Shown here piece after piece: positions 37,570-49,237 of a stretch of 64,000 nucleotides of DNA. The stretch lies in contig NZ_CP053708.1 of NCBI RefSeq assembly GCF_013201075.1, positions 4,655,501-4,719,500 on the forward strand, read 5' to 3'. Source of the stretch: Lichenicola cladoniae (GTDB taxonomy: Bacteria > Pseudomonadota > Alphaproteobacteria > Acetobacterales > Acetobacteraceae). Both the position numbers and the translations under genes were made by a program. Below the pieces are notes generated by a model that saw only the letters and a list, made by a program, of their open reading frames with translations, had not been told where the DNA came from and ran no database searches. Every line of letters begins with the position of its first letter. The first letter of the stretch is position 1.

Positions 37570-38451
37570 CTAGGCCGCGTAGGCGGCAGCCTTGACCAGC
37601 GTATCCCTGGTGCCGAGCAGGGAGAGCAGGCGGCCCAGCGTCGTGCGCATCTCGGACCGCTGGACGACCATGTCGAGCATGCCATGCGCCAGCAGGTATT
37701 CGGAGCGCTGGAAGCCGTCGGGAAGGGTTTCGCGCACCGTCTGCTCGATCACCCGGGGGCCCGCGAAACCGATCAGGGCGTTGGGCTCGGCGATCTGGAT
37801 GTCGCCCAGCATCGAGAAGCTCGCAGTGACGCCACCGGTGGTCGGGTTGGTCATCACGACGATGTAGGGCAGGCCCGCTTCCTTCACCATCTGCACGGCG
37901 ATGGTGGTGCGCGGCATCTGCATCAGGCTGATCATGCCCTCCTGCATGCGGGCTCCACCGGATGCGGTGAAGATGACCAGCGGCGCCTGTTGCAGGACGG
38001 CCAGCCGGGCGGCGGCGACGATGCCTTCACCTAGAGCCGCACCCATCGTGCCGGCCATGAACTCGAACGCCATGACGGCGACCACGGCCTTGTTACCGAC
38101 GATGGTGCCGTGCGCCACGACCAGCGCCTCGTCGAGATGCGTCTTGGTGCGGTTTTCCTTGAGGCGATCGGTGTATTTCTTCTGGTCGCGGAAGCCGAGA
38201 GGATCGGCCGGCGCCTTGGGCAGCTCGATGCGGGTGAACTGGCCGTCATCGAAGGTCCAGGCAAGCCGGTCGTTCACCAGGGCGCGCATGTGATGACCGC
38301 AGTGCGGGCACACGTTCAGCGACTTCTGCAGGTCCTTGCTGAAGATCATCTGGTTGCAGGATTCGCACTGCGTCCAGAGATTGTCTGGCACGTCCCGCTT
38401 GCCGAGCAGGTTGCGTATCTTCGGCCGGACGTAAGTGGTCAGCCAGCTCAT
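37570..38451 (-). CDS. accD: Acetyl-CoA carboxylase carboxyltransferase beta subunit
   Basis: With AccA forms the carboxyltransferase that makes malonyl-CoA. 293 residues. A four-cysteine zinc ribbon (CESC...CPHC, residues ~27-49) precedes the crotonase-like domain with ASGGARMQEGMISLMQM, PYIVVMTNPTTGGVTASF and NALIGFAGPRVIEQT. Begins with an ATGA overlap to trpA and is followed by folC. Confidence 0.97.
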   Translation of the reverse strand: MSWLTTYVRPKIRNLLGKRDVPDNLWTQCESCNQMIFSKDLQKSLNVCPHCGHHMRALVNDRLAWTFDDGQFTRIELPKAPADPLGFRDQKKYTDRLKENRTKTHLDEALVVAHGTIVGNKAVVAVMAFEFMAGTMGAALGEGIVAAARLAVLQQAPLVIFTASGGARMQEGMISLMQMPRTTIAVQMVKEAGLPYIVVMTNPTTGGVTASFSMLGDIQIAEPNALIGFAGPRVIEQTVRETLPDGFQRSEYLLAHGMLDMVVQRSEMRTTLGRLLSLLGTRDTLVKAAAYAA

Positions 38452-39295
38452 GCGACGATTTCCTTAACCTGTGCGCCCACGCGTGCCGTCCTGACGCCCT
38501 CGGCCAGCATCCTGACCTGGTCGAGCACCAGGCTTACCGTATCGGGACCGGCCTGGCCGTGCCGGTCCAGGCTTTTCGCCAGCGTCTCGATCAGGGCAGA
38601 GGCGACCACCGCACCGTCCGCCACCCTGACGGCCGCAGCCGCCTGGGCCGGAGTGCGGATGCCGAAGCCGATCGCCACCGGGAGGTCGGTCGCCTTGCGC
38701 AGGTTCGGCAGGGCCAGGACCAGATCGGCCTCGGACGCGGTACGGGTGCCGGTCACGCCGGTGATGCTGACGTAATAGATGAAGCCGGAGCTGCCCTGGA
38801 GCACGGTGGGCAGCCGGACTTCATCGGTGGTCGGGGCGACCAGCCGGATGATGTCGAGACCATGCTCGGCGGCATGGTTTTCCAGCAGGTCGGCTTCTTC
38901 CGACGGCAGGTCCACCACGATCAGCCCGTCGACCCCTGCACGCCCGGCATCGGCACAAAAACGTGCAGGGCCGTAGCTGTCGATCGGGTTCAGGTAGCCC
39001 ATGAGGATGATTGGCGTGTCGACGTCGTGCTCGCGGAAGCTAGCCACCATCGACAGCGTGCGGCCGAGCGTCGCACCGGCCAGCAATCCGCGCTTGGACG
39101 CCGCCTGGATGGTCGGTCCATCCGCCATCGGATCGGTAAAGGGAACGCCGATCTCGATCAGGTCGGCACCGGCACCCGGCATGCCGCGCAGGATAGCCGC
39201 CGCGGTGTCAAGGTCAGGGTCGCCTGCTTCGAGATACGGGATCAGCGCGCCGCGACCGGCCTGCCTGAGGGCGGCGAACCGGGCGGCGATCCGGC

Positions 39296-39299
<4 letters not shown>
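38448..39299 (-). CDS. trpA: Tryptophan synthase alpha subunit
   Basis: Splits indole-3-glycerol phosphate and channels indole to TrpB. 283 residues from GTG 39299, which overlaps the trpB TGA in GTGA; the frame is open further upstream inside trpB and that part is rejected. The catalytic glutamate is in [17 protein letters not shown] and the catalytic aspartate in [21 protein letters not shown] and [10 protein letters not shown] (phosphate loop) are also present. Translationally coupled to trpB and accD. Confidence 0.97.
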
Positions 39300-40624
<1,325 letters not shown>

Positions 40625-40761
40625 GAGGCGATCTCCGGGACGGCGTCTTCCTAGCGCAGGGGTCACGGAAGGTCACGCCTCACCGATATGGGATGCAAAG
40701 CCATGGTTTGACACGGTCGCGCGTCTATCGGTTATCACGTACATCCGATCGAGGTCTGCTT

Positions 40762-41730
40762 ATGTTCCTTGCCCATCCTTCCGGTGGTCCGCCGATTGCC
40801 GTGACGTCCGAAGCGGAGAGCGACGAGGCAGCATGGCTCGACCTGCTGAACCCGACCGAGGAAGAGCGGGCGCTCGCGGCAGCGATCACCGGGCTCCGCA
40901 TGCCGACCCGTCAGGACGTCGAGGAGATCGAGAGTTCCAGCCGCGTCTATATGGAAGAGCAGACCTTCTATCTCTCGACGCCGCTGGTCAGGCGGATCGA
41001 CGACGTCTCGTTCACCTCACCGGTCGGCTTCGTGCTGAGCCACGATCGGCTGGTGTCGATCCGCTACACCGACTTCCCGGTGTTCGAGACCGTCAGCCGA
41101 CGCATGTCCGGGCATACTTCGCCGCACGGCAGCGCCGACACACTGGTGATGCTGCTCGAAGGGTTCATCGACCGGATCGCCGACCTGCTCGAACTATCCG
41201 CGCGCGACCTGGACCAGCTCTCGAAGGGCGTCTTCCACTCGGCCGAGCCGAGCGGGCAGAATGTAGACCGCCTATTGCGGGACATGCTGCAGAAGGTCGG
41301 CAAGGAAGCGGACCTGATTTCCTCTGCGCGTGACAGCCTGCTCGGGCTGCAACGGATCATTCTCTACATCAGCGAGAACACAGAGCGCGCATGTCCGGAA
41401 CGGCTGGCCGGCCGGCTGCGGCTGCTGGGCAAGGATATCGGCTCTCTGACCGACTATGCCATCCAGATGAGCAACAAGGTGCAGTTCCTGCTCGACGCCA
41501 CGCTCGGCTTCATCAACATCGAGCAGAGCAACGGCATCAAGATCCTGACCGTGGTCAGCATCGTCGGCATTCCACCTACCCTGATCGCCAGCATCTACGG
41601 GATGAACTTCAAGAATATTCCGGAGCTGAACTGGAGCTTCGGCTACGAGTATGCGCTTGTCCTGATGGGGGCCACGATCGTGCTGCCGCTGATCTGGTTC
41701 TGGCGGAAGGGCTGGCTGGGCTGGCGATAG
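40762..41730 (+). CDS. corA: CorA family magnesium/divalent cation transporter
   Basis: An inner-membrane pentameric channel protein, 322 residues. The large N-terminal cytoplasmic domain is followed by two membrane segments; the GMN selectivity motif is in ASIYGMNFKNIPELNW just after TM1, and the short basic C-terminus (FWRKGWLGWR) is typical. The start ATG 40762 follows CGAGG. It is divergent from trpB and followed after 14 nt by a secreted protein gene. Confidence 0.95.
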   Translation: MFLAHPSGGPPIAVTSEAESDEAAWLDLLNPTEEERALAAAITGLRMPTRQDVEEIESSSRVYMEEQTFYLSTPLVRRIDDVSFTSPVGFVLSHDRLVSIRYTDFPVFETVSRRMSGHTSPHGSADTLVMLLEGFIDRIADLLELSARDLDQLSKGVFHSAEPSGQNVDRLLRDMLQKVGKEADLISSARDSLLGLQRIILYISENTERACPERLAGRLRLLGKDIGSLTDYAIQMSNKVQFLLDATLGFINIEQSNGIKILTVVSIVGIPPTLIASIYGMNFKNIPELNWSFGYEYALVLMGATIVLPLIWFWRKGWLGWR

Positions 41731-41744
41731 AGGAGAACGCGCCG

Positions 41745-42296
41745 ATGCGGATCCATACGAGCTGGGCGCTTGCCATAACGGCCTGCTGCCTGCCGGTGAG
41801 CGCCATCGCGGCGTCTTCGGCCCCGGGCTCCAATCCGGGCGCCACCATGCTGCGGATCGCATCGCAGCCGTTCCGCTATGGAGGAGAACTCCAGGGAACC
41901 GTGCCCGGACTGCAGGACGCCATCGACCCGCCGACGATGCATCTCTCGATGGGGCTGTCGGCTCCGGCCGCCGACGGGTCGCTGCACGGCGAGGCGATCC
42001 TGTTCCGGACGGATCGTCGCCTGATCGCCGAGGGCATGGTGTCCGGACGTCTGGTTGCCGGGCCGACGGCCGGCACCGGGGAGTGCACCCTGCACCTGAC
42101 GCTGCCGACCCAGGACGTCGTGATGCAGGGCGTATGCACTGCCGGCGCCCTGTCCGGCGAGATCGTGTCGCAGCCTCGTCATGTCGGGCTGCTGACCCGG
42201 TTGGCGACATGGTGGGGCGACCGGGCTGTCGCCGGGCGCTACTGGCTGACCCCGGCGTCCTTCGACCCCGCAGACCGGTCTTCTTCGACTTCTTGA
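41745..42296 (+). CDS. Secreted protein of unknown function
   Basis: A 183-residue protein with a Sec signal peptide (MRIHTSWALAITACCLPVSAIAAS, cleavage near residue 23). The mature part is beta-rich with two cysteines (GECTL, QGVCTAG) that could form a disulphide. No domain is recognised. GAGGAG lies shortly before ATG 41745. It is likely co-transcribed with corA, and its stop codon overlaps the -35 element of the rho promoter. Confidence 0.75.
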   Translation: MRIHTSWALAITACCLPVSAIAASSAPGSNPGATMLRIASQPFRYGGELQGTVPGLQDAIDPPTMHLSMGLSAPAADGSLHGEAILFRTDRRLIAEGMVSGRLVAGPTAGTGECTLHLTLPTQDVVMQGVCTAGALSGEIVSQPRHVGLLTRLATWWGDRAVAGRYWLTPASFDPADRSSSTS

Positions 42297-42321
42297 CGGG
42301 GCACCGGTTGCCACCTAGTTT
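42293..42321 (+). promoter_or_regulatory. Probable promoter of rho
   Basis: TTGACG (42293-42298), a 17-bp spacer and TAGTTT (42316-42321) form a good sigma-70-type promoter 172 bp upstream of the rho start. The -35 element overlaps the stop codon of the upstream secreted-protein gene. The long leader fits a gene that is usually autoregulated by Rho-dependent attenuation. Confidence 0.5.
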
Positions 42322-42492
42322 GTCGTTGTCCTGACGGCGCCTCCTGCCGGTCCACGGATCTCTCCACTCGGAACGATGTCGATCGAACAAGCGCGGGGTC
42401 CTCCCGTGTTCGGTCACAACCGGTCTGGCTGCCTATCCGGCACTCGACCCGTTCCCCTCCCTCTGCACGATCAGATATATTCGAGGCGTCCA

Positions 42493-43767
42493 ATGCACCT
42501 CGCCGAACTCAAGGCAAAAACTCCCTCGGATCTGCTCTCCTTCGCGGAGTCGCTGCAGATCGAGAACGCATCATCCTTGCGCAAGCAGGACATGATGTTC
42601 GCCATTCTCAAGAACCTGGCGGAAAACGACCAGGAAATTCATGGCGAAGGCACGCTGGAGATCCTCTCCGACGGCTTCGGCTACCTGCGCTCTCCGGGTG
42701 CCAGCTTCCTGCCGGGACCGGACGACATCTATGTGTCGCCGAGCCAGGTCAGGCGGTTCGGTCTCCGCACCGGTGACACGGTCGAGGGCCAGATCCGGGC
42801 GCCGAAGGACGGCGAGCGGTATTTCGCGCTGCTCAAGCTCAACACCATCAATTTCGAGGCTCCCGAGGCGGTCAAGCACCGCATCAACTTCGACAATCTG
42901 ACGCCGCTCTATCCGGACCGTCGATTGAAGATGGAGAACGAGAACGCGCCGGTCACCGCCAAGGGCCAGACGCGCGATTTCACCCCACGGGTGATCGACC
43001 TCGTATCGCCGATCGGCATGGGCCAGCGGGCCCTGATCGTCGCACCGCCACGCACCGGCAAGACGGTCATGCTGCAGAGCATCGCCACCGCGATCTCGGC
43101 CAACCATCCGGAAGTCTTCCTCATCGTCCTGCTCATCGACGAGCGGCCCGAGGAAGTTACCGACATGCAGCGCACGGTGAAGGGCGAGGTTGTGTCCTCG
43201 ACCTTCGACGAGCCGGCGACCCGCCACGTCCAGGTGACCGAGATGGTGCTCGAGAAGGCCAAGCGGCTGGTCGAGCACAAGCGCGACGTGGTGATCCTGC
43301 TGGACTCCATCACCAGGTTGGCCCGTGCCTACAACACCGTCGTGCCATCCTCCGGCAAGGTGCTGACCGGTGGTGTGGACGCCAACGCGTTGCAGCGTCC
43401 GAAGCGCTTCTTCGGTGCGGCTCGCAACATCGAGGAAGGCGGCTCGCTGACCATCATCGCGACCGCGCTGATCGATACCGGCTCGCGCATGGACGAGGTG
43501 ATTTTCGAGGAGTTCAAGGGTACCGGCAACTCGGAGCTGATCCTCGACCGCAAGCTGTCCGACAAGCGCACCTTCCCGGCGATCGATGTCACCAAGAGCG
43601 GCACACGCAAGGAAGAGCTGCTGGTCGACAAGGCCTCGCTGTCCAAGATGTGGGTCCTGCGACGGATCCTGCAGCCGATGGGCACCATGGATGCGATGGA
43701 CTTCCTGCTCGACAAGCTGAAATACAGCAAGACGAACCAGGACTTCTTCGACGCGATGAATACCTGA
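42493..43767 (+). CDS. rho: Transcription termination factor Rho
   Basis: A hexameric RNA helicase that ends transcription at Rho-dependent sites. 424 residues. N-terminal HELAK-type helices and the OSB RNA-binding fold ([18 protein letters not shown]), then Walker [11 protein letters not shown] with K190, Walker [17 protein letters not shown], the [11 protein letters not shown] stretch, and [19 protein letters not shown] (R-loop/C-terminal region). ATG 42493 gives the normal length; the frame is open upstream. Followed directly by a strong hairpin terminator. Confidence 0.98.
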   Translation: MHLAELKAKTPSDLLSFAESLQIENASSLRKQDMMFAILKNLAENDQEIHGEGTLEILSDGFGYLRSPGASFLPGPDDIYVSPSQVRRFGLRTGDTVEGQIRAPKDGERYFALLKLNTINFEAPEAVKHRINFDNLTPLYPDRRLKMENENAPVTAKGQTRDFTPRVIDLVSPIGMGQRALIVAPPRTGKTVMLQSIATAISANHPEVFLIVLLIDERPEEVTDMQRTVKGEVVSSTFDEPATRHVQVTEMVLEKAKRLVEHKRDVVILLDSITRLARAYNTVVPSSGKVLTGGVDANALQRPKRFFGAARNIEEGGSLTIIATALIDTGSRMDEVIFEEFKGTGNSELILDRKLSDKRTFPAIDVTKSGTRKEELLVDKASLSKMWVLRRILQPMGTMDAMDFLLDKLKYSKTNQDFFDAMNT

Positions 43768-43769
43768 TG

Positions 43770-43797
43770 AAAGGCCCCGGTTCACCGGGGCCTTTTT
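43770..43797 (+). terminator. Rho-independent terminator after rho
   Basis: AAAGGCCCCGG and CCGGGGCCTTT form an 11-bp GC-rich stem with a TTCA loop, followed by further T residues. It starts three bases after the rho stop. The A run on the other side makes it bidirectional, so it also ends the convergent quinone oxidoreductase transcript. Confidence 0.95.
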
Positions 43798-43813
43798 CAG
43801 TTGGGCCGAACTC

Positions 43814-44788
43814 TCAGTTCGGGATGAGGATCGTGCTGCCGGTGGTGGCCCGGCTCTCCAGGGCACGATGCGCGTCGGCGGCATCGGCGAGCGGGAAGCT
43901 CTGCCCTATCATGATCTTGACCGCGCCACTGGAGACGATCTCGAACAGCTCTGCCGATGCCGAGACGAGATGCTCGCGCCGGGCGATGAAGGTCATGAGC
44001 TTCGGGCGTGTCACATACAGGCTGCCACGGGCCGCGAGCTGACTCAGTGAGACACCGGTTACCTCGCCCGACGCGTTGCCATAACTGACCAGCAGACCAC
44101 GTGGCGCCAGGCAGTCGAGGCTGGGCAGGAAACCGTCCTTGCCGATGCTGTCATAGACGACCGGCACCATCGCTCCGCCGGTGATCCGCTTCACCTTGGC
44201 GGGCAGGTCGGCGAGCCCGACGATGGTGTGAGCCGCGCCATGTGCATGGGCAAGCTCGGCTTTTTCCTCGGTCGAGACGACGCCGATCACCGTGGCACCC
44301 AGGTGCGCCGCCCACTGGCACAGCAGCAGCCCTAGTCCACCGGCGGCCGCGGTGACCAGGATGGTATCGCCCGGATCGAGCACGCGGACCTGTCGCAGCA
44401 GCGCTTGCACCGTCAGTCCACGCAGCATCATCGCAGCCGCGGTGCGCATGTCGATCTCGTCGGGGAGTTGGACCACCAGATCGGCTGCAATGGCCCGATA
44501 ATTCGTATAGGCGCCGAGCTGGGTCGGATAGGCGACGCGATCTCCGACCTTCAACAGCGTGACATCGCTGCCGATCGCCTCCACCACGCCGGCGGCCTCC
44601 ATGCCGATGACCGCGGGCAGGCTCGGCAGCTTGTAGAGACCGGTGCGGCAGTAGATGTCGATGAAGTTCACACCGATCGCTTCCTGCCGGATCAGCACTT
44701 CCTGGGCGGCCGGAGACGGCGTCGGTATATTGTCCACGCGCAGCATGTCGGGGCCGCCATAGGCATGCACCCGGACGGCGGTGGTCAT
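43814..44788 (-). CDS. qor: NADPH:quinone oxidoreductase, zinc-less MDR family
   Basis: A 324-residue medium-chain dehydrogenase/reductase without the zinc ligands, as expected for Qor. GVNFIDIYCRTGLYKLPSLPAVIGMEAAGVVEAIG and the NADPH-binding AAAGGLGLLLCQWA are the main signatures; AAMMLRGLTVQALL is also typical. ATG 44788 gives the proper N-terminus MTTAVRVHAYGGPD; the upstream frame is open but unrelated. It is inserted between rho and mnmE, which often adjoin in relatives. Confidence 0.94.
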   Translation of the reverse strand: MTTAVRVHAYGGPDMLRVDNIPTPSPAAQEVLIRQEAIGVNFIDIYCRTGLYKLPSLPAVIGMEAAGVVEAIGSDVTLLKVGDRVAYPTQLGAYTNYRAIAADLVVQLPDEIDMRTAAAMMLRGLTVQALLRQVRVLDPGDTILVTAAAGGLGLLLCQWAAHLGATVIGVVSTEEKAELAHAHGAAHTIVGLADLPAKVKRITGGAMVPVVYDSIGKDGFLPSLDCLAPRGLLVSYGNASGEVTGVSLSQLAARGSLYVTRPKLMTFIARREHLVSASAELFEIVSSGAVKIMIGQSFPLADAADAHRALESRATTGSTILIPN

Positions 44789-44828
44789 GCGATTTGGCCT
44801 ATGCTGGGCATATCGTGCGTCCTCTGCA

Positions 44829-45344
44829 TCATGCGGCCTGCCCGATCTGCTGCCTGTCCCGGCGTTCCAGGGACAACAGGAAGCGTTTGGTCTCGAGCCC
44901 CCCATCCATCGAAAAGCCGCCTATGTGGGTGGCTGCGACGACGCGATGGCAGGGGATCAGGATCGGCAATGGGTTGACGCTGTTGGCCTGACCGATCGAG
45001 CGCGCGGACCCGCCGGCGATTTTCGCGAGGTCTGCATAGGTCCGGGTTTCCCCGAACGGGATGGCAGACAGTGCAGCCCAGACACGGGTGCGATACGGCG
45101 TAGCCATGACCGGTGCCAGTGGCAATGCGAAGCGGGGCAGGTCACCGTCGAAATAGGCGTGCAGTTGATCCCGGGCCTCACGGAGCAATGTCGTTTCTTC
45201 CTGGTCGCGGCCCCAACCCATATCGAGTGCGACGAGGGCATCGTCTTCCTGTGTCAGGGTCAGCGACCCCAACGGAGAATGCAGTGACAATTGTGGCAAG
45301 CTGGCCGATCTCCCGGGCCGGCACGGACACCGGATGCGGGGCAT
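44829..45344 (-). CDS. ogt: Methylated-DNA-[protein]-cysteine S-methyltransferase
   Basis: Repairs O6-methylguanine by irreversible transfer to its cysteine. 171 residues from ATG 45344 (a TTG further in could also serve). The acceptor cysteine is in LPILIPCHRVV, the DNA-recognition helix in TYADLAKIAGGSARSIGQANSVNP, and GGLETKRFLLSLE closes the domain. The N-terminal ~20 residues are basic and poorly conserved. Divergent from mnmE with only 58 bp between the two starts. Confidence 0.94.
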   Translation of the reverse strand: MPRIRCPCRPGRSASLPQLSLHSPLGSLTLTQEDDALVALDMGWGRDQEETTLLREARDQLHAYFDGDLPRFALPLAPVMATPYRTRVWAALSAIPFGETRTYADLAKIAGGSARSIGQANSVNPLPILIPCHRVVAATHIGGFSMDGGLETKRFLLSLERRDRQQIGQAA

Positions 45345-45402
45345 CGCAGTGCAGGGCCGGAATTGTGTCAAGTGGATCGTGGACGCACAGACAGGAGGAG
45401 AC

Positions 45403-46695
45403 ATGATCGACGGTGACGCAACCATTTTCGCAAGGGCGACCGGCAGCGGGCGAGCGGCGATCGCGGTGATCCGCATCAGTGGAGCGTCCAGCGGGCACAT
45501 CCTGAAGCGGCTGGCGGGCGATGTGCCGGCGCCGCGACGCGCTGTGGTGCGCGCGCTCCATGCCAGCGCGCACGGCGGGGACCTCCTGGACAGGGCGCTG
45601 GTGCTGTGGTTCCCGGGACCTGGCAGCTATACCGGCGAGGATAGTGCCGAACTGCATCTGCATGCGGGCCCGGCCGTCATCGAGGCCGTCTCCGACGCCC
45701 TGGTGGCCTTGGGTGCCCGCCCTGCCGAACCGGGTGAATTCACCAGGCGGGCCTTCTCGAACGGACGGCTCGACCTGCTGGAAGCAGAGGGCATCGCCGA
45801 TCTGATCGAGGCAGAGACCCAGAGCCAGCGCAGGCAGGCGCTGCGTCAGGCCGACGGCGCGTTGAGCCGGCTCTATCACGGCTGGGCGGAGCGATTGCGA
45901 TATCTGCTCGCACATCAGGAAGCGCTGATCGACTTTCCCGACGAGGACCTGCCGCCCGAGATCGAGGCGGGCTTGGTCAGCGACCTGGGCCGGTTGCTGG
46001 ACGACATGCTGGCACATCTCGCCCAGGGTGAGCAGGCGCAGCGGATCCGGTCGGGCCTGGTGGTTGCGGTGGTTGGGCCGCCGAATGTCGGCAAGTCGAG
46101 CCTGGTCAACCGGCTCGCTGGGCGGGACGCGGCGATGGTGTCCGAATGGGCCGGTACGACGCGGGATGCGATCGAGGTCCGGCTGATGCTCGGCGGTGTG
46201 CCTGTCACTCTGGTCGACACGGCAGGACTTCGCGAGACGCTCGATCCCTTGGAAGCGGAGGGGGTGCGCCGGGCCCGTTTGCACGCGTCACACGCCGATC
46301 TGGTAATCGAAGTCGCGGCCGGAACATTGCCTGCAGACGCCGGAACGAGCCGGCTGCAGGTCTGGAACAAGGTGGATTTGGCTCAGGCCCCTGCCGGATG
46401 GATCGGCGTCAGCGCGAAGACGGGTGACGGGATCGATCGACTGGAGGCGGAACTGATCCGGGAGGTGGTTCGCCTCACCGACACCGGAGTGGCGCCGCCG
46501 ATGACCCGCGCCCGGCATCGTGCCGGCATCGACGAGGCAGTCGGGCATCTACAGGCGGCGCAGCAGCTCGCGCTGCCCGAGTTGCGCGGCGAGGCATCGA
46601 GGCTCGCGATGCAGGCCCTGGGGCGGCTGACAGGCGCCATCGGCGTCGAGGATCTGCTAGACAGCGTGTTTGGACAATTCTGCATCGGGAAATAG
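45403..46695 (+). CDS. mnmE: tRNA modification GTPase MnmE
   Basis: With MnmG makes the 5-(carboxymethyl)aminomethyl group on U34 of tRNAs. 430 residues. N-terminal folate-binding domain ([20 protein letters not shown]), a helical domain, the GTPase domain with G1 [11 protein letters not shown]3 VDTAGLRE and G4 NKVD, and the invariant C-terminal FCIGK with its cysteine. A strong Shine-Dalgarno (GGAGGAGAC) precedes ATG 45403. Followed by mnmG after 32 nt. Confidence 0.98.
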   Translation: MIDGDATIFARATGSGRAAIAVIRISGASSGHILKRLAGDVPAPRRAVVRALHASAHGGDLLDRALVLWFPGPGSYTGEDSAELHLHAGPAVIEAVSDALVALGARPAEPGEFTRRAFSNGRLDLLEAEGIADLIEAETQSQRRQALRQADGALSRLYHGWAERLRYLLAHQEALIDFPDEDLPPEIEAGLVSDLGRLLDDMLAHLAQGEQAQRIRSGLVVAVVGPPNVGKSSLVNRLAGRDAAMVSEWAGTTRDAIEVRLMLGGVPVTLVDTAGLRETLDPLEAEGVRRARLHASHADLVIEVAAGTLPADAGTSRLQVWNKVDLAQAPAGWIGVSAKTGDGIDRLEAELIREVVRLTDTGVAPPMTRARHRAGIDEAVGHLQAAQQLALPELRGEASRLAMQALGRLTGAIGVEDLLDSVFGQFCIGK

Positions 46696-46727
46696 CCGGC
46701 GCGGACTGCATCGAGAAAGAAGCTGAT

Positions 46728-48587
46728 ATGGGCGGCAAGCTGGACGTGATCGTCATCGGCGGCGGACATGCGGGATGCGAGGCGGCTGCAGCCTCGGCCC
46801 GGATGGGCGCCCGCACGCTGTTGCTGACCCATCAGCTCGAAACGATCGGCGCGATGTCGTGCAACCCGGCGATCGGCGGAATCGGCAAGGGCCATCTGGT
46901 GCGGGAGATCGATGCGCTGGACGGGCTCATGGGGCGTGCAGCCGACCGCGCCGGCATCCATTTCAAGCTGCTCAACCGGTCGAAAGGACCCGCGGTGCAT
47001 GGTCCGCGGGCCCAGGCGGACCGCTCGCTCTATCGCACGGCGATCAACGACCTGCTGCGGGATACCGCCAACCTCACGATCATCGCCGGCGCCGTGGACG
47101 ACCTGCTGCTGGATGCGGATGGCGAGGCGTGCGGTGTGGTCTGTGCGGATGGGCAGCGTTTCGAAGCGGGAGCGGTCGTGCTCACGGCGGGCACGTTCCT
47201 GCGTGGAGTCATCCATATCGGCCATGAGACCACCCAGGCCGGCCGGGTCGGAGAGGCACCGGCGGCGGCGTTGGGGCATCGGCTGGAAGCGATGAAGCTG
47301 CCGCTGGCCCGCCTGAAGACCGGGACACCGCCCCGCCTTGCACGGGACAGTATCGACTGGGAGAGCCTGCAGGACGATCCAGGCGACACGGTCCCACAGC
47401 CGTTCAGCCGGATGACGACGTCGATCGTCAACCCCCAGGTTTCGTGCCGGATCACCTCCACCACCCCGGAAACCCACGCGCTCATCCGCGAGAGCCTGCA
47501 TCTGTCGGCGGTGTATGGCGGGGGTATTTCGGGACGCGGTCCACGCTATTGCCCGTCAATCGAGGACAAGGTGGTCCGTTTCGCCGACAAGGAGCGGCAC
47601 CAGGTTTTTCTCGAACCGGAAGCGCTGCCTGGAAATCCCGGTGGTGACCTGGTTTATCCGAACGGGATCTCGACCAGCCTGCCTGCATCGGTGCAGGCAC
47701 GCCTGGTGGCGACGATCCCTGGATTGCAGCATGCGCGCATCGTCCGGCCCGGCTACGCCGTCGAATACGACCACATCGATCCACGGGCGCTCTGGCCGAC
47801 GCTGGAGCTGAAGCAGATCGGGCGCCTGTTCCTGGCCGGCCAGATCAACGGCACCACCGGCTACGAGGAGGCAGGCGCGCAAGGCCTGCTGGCTGGGCTG
47901 AATGCGGCACGACGCGCCTCCGGGAGCGACCCGATCGTGGTGGATCGGGGGATGGGCTATCTCGGCGTCATGGTCGATGACCTCACCACGCAAGGTGTGT
48001 CGGAGCCGTATCGCATGTTCACCTCGCGGGCCGAGTATCGCCTCACGCTCAGGGCCGACAACGCGGATCTGCGATTGACCGGAGCCGGGATCGCATGGGG
48101 CTGTGTCGGACCGGCACGGGCACAGATGTTCGTGGCCGATCGCGACCTGATCGACCATGCCATGATCCGGGCGGAGACGGAGAGCTTCCCGCCATCGGTG
48201 TTGCTGACGCATGGGCTGGCGGTGACGGCGGACGGCCGGCGGCGGACGGTGCTGGACCTGCTGTCGGGCGAACCTGATCCGGTGGCGCTGCATGGCGTGG
48301 CACCTTGGCTGGCGGACATGCCGGAGCGAGTGAGACTTCATGTCGAGACCGAGGCCCGCTACCGCGGCTATCTTGGGCGGCAGGCGCGGGAAATACGGCA
48401 ACTCTCGGCCGAGACGGTGATGCTGTTGCCGCCATCTTTGGACTACCGGAAGATCGGCGGCCTCAGCACCGAGATGCGCGAACGGCTGATCGCGGCGCGG
48501 CCGGCGAATTTCAGCGCAGCCCAACGTGTTCCCGGGATAACACCGTCGGCACTCATGGCGCTGCTCGCCCATCTGAAAGCCGCATGA
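46728..48587 (+). CDS. mnmG: tRNA uridine-5-carboxymethylaminomethyl modification enzyme MnmG
   Basis: FAD-dependent partner of MnmE, 619 residues. The dinucleotide-binding [12 protein letters not shown] is at the N-terminus; [23 protein letters not shown] (substrate site), [12 protein letters not shown] and [17 protein letters not shown]-like text ([22 protein letters not shown]) are the family signatures, and the helical C-terminus ends in [15 protein letters not shown]. Its last four bases overlap rsmG (ATGA). Part of mnmE-mnmG-rsmG-parA-parB. Confidence 0.98.
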   Translation: MGGKLDVIVIGGGHAGCEAAAASARMGARTLLLTHQLETIGAMSCNPAIGGIGKGHLVREIDALDGLMGRAADRAGIHFKLLNRSKGPAVHGPRAQADRSLYRTAINDLLRDTANLTIIAGAVDDLLLDADGEACGVVCADGQRFEAGAVVLTAGTFLRGVIHIGHETTQAGRVGEAPAAALGHRLEAMKLPLARLKTGTPPRLARDSIDWESLQDDPGDTVPQPFSRMTTSIVNPQVSCRITSTTPETHALIRESLHLSAVYGGGISGRGPRYCPSIEDKVVRFADKERHQVFLEPEALPGNPGGDLVYPNGISTSLPASVQARLVATIPGLQHARIVRPGYAVEYDHIDPRALWPTLELKQIGRLFLAGQINGTTGYEEAGAQGLLAGLNAARRASGSDPIVVDRGMGYLGVMVDDLTTQGVSEPYRMFTSRAEYRLTLRADNADLRLTGAGIAWGCVGPARAQMFVADRDLIDHAMIRAETESFPPSVLLTHGLAVTADGRRRTVLDLLSGEPDPVALHGVAPWLADMPERVRLHVETEARYRGYLGRQAREIRQLSAETVMLLPPSLDYRKIGGLSTEMRERLIAARPANFSAAQRVPGITPSALMALLAHLKAA

Positions 48588-49237
48588 TGTTTCACGTGAA
48601 ACATTCTCCCGGCGGTGACACAGGCGCTGGCGCCAAAATTGTTTCACGTGAAACAACGGAGCGGCTGACGATCTTTGTAGAGCTGCTGGGTCGCTGGAAC
48701 CGGAAGATCAACCTGGTGTCGCAGAACGACCTGCCGCACCTCTGGACCCGTCACATCGAGGACAGCCTGCAACTCGAGCCATTGCTCCCGACCGGCGAGC
48801 CGTTTGTCGATCTGGGGTCCGGTGGTGGTTTCCCAGGACTGATCCTGGCGATTGCCAATGACAGTCCGGTAACCCTGATCGAGGTCGATCAGCGGAAGGC
48901 AAGCTTCCTGCGCGAGGCTGCGCGGGCGACGGGAGTCAACGCCACCATCATCGCCAGCCGTCTGGAACAGGTCGATCTGCCACCCACCCGCTACGTCACG
49001 GCCCGTGCGCTCGCCCCGCTGTCACGCCTGCTGGGCTGGGCGACACGCTTCCTCGCCGAGGACGGTGTCTGTCTGTTCCTGAAGGGCCGAACCGCAGACG
49101 ATGAATTGACCGCGGTCGCGTCGGAATGGCACATGATCGTGTCCCGACGACCGAGCCGTACCGATCCGGACGGCGTCATCCTCAGACTGAGTGAAATCAG
49201 GCGTGTCAGTGAGCCCGACCGGGCGGCCGGCCGGTAA
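48584..49237 (+). CDS. rsmG: 16S rRNA (guanine(527)-N7)-methyltransferase
   Basis: Methylates G527 in the 530 loop; loss causes low-level streptomycin resistance. 217 residues, with SAM-binding [17 protein letters not shown] and [13 protein letters not shown] preceding it. Two ATGs (48584 and 48587) are possible; the first overlaps the mnmG stop. Both parS sites fall within the first 24 codons, encoding FHVKH and VSRET, so these residues are likely dictated by the DNA signal. parA begins inside the 3' end. Confidence 0.96.
   Translation: MMFHVKHSPGGDTGAGAKIVSRETTERLTIFVELLGRWNRKINLVSQNDLPHLWTRHIEDSLQLEPLLPTGEPFVDLGSGGGFPGLILAIANDSPVTLIEVDQRKASFLREAARATGVNATIIASRLEQVDLPPTRYVTARALAPLSRLLGWATRFLAEDGVCLFLKGRTADDELTAVASEWHMIVSRRPSRTDPDGVILRLSEIRRVSEPDRAAGR
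48588..48603. promoter_or_regulatory. parS centromere site 1
   Basis: TGTTTCACGTGAAACA, a perfect 16-bp match to the universal bacterial parS, lies at codons 2-7 of rsmG. ParB loads here and spreads; ParA then moves the origin region. A second perfect site follows 52 bp on. Confidence 0.95.
48640..48655. promoter_or_regulatory. parS centromere site 2
   Basis: A second perfect copy of TGTTTCACGTGAAACA, in the same gene and orientation-neutral. The centres of the two copies are 52 bp apart, about five helical turns, so they lie on nearly the same face of the DNA. Confidence 0.95.

Noticed and set aside
46383-48656. Long antisense frames across mnmE and mnmG
   Set aside because: They mirror third-position GC in strongly conserved tRNA modification genes and show no domain.
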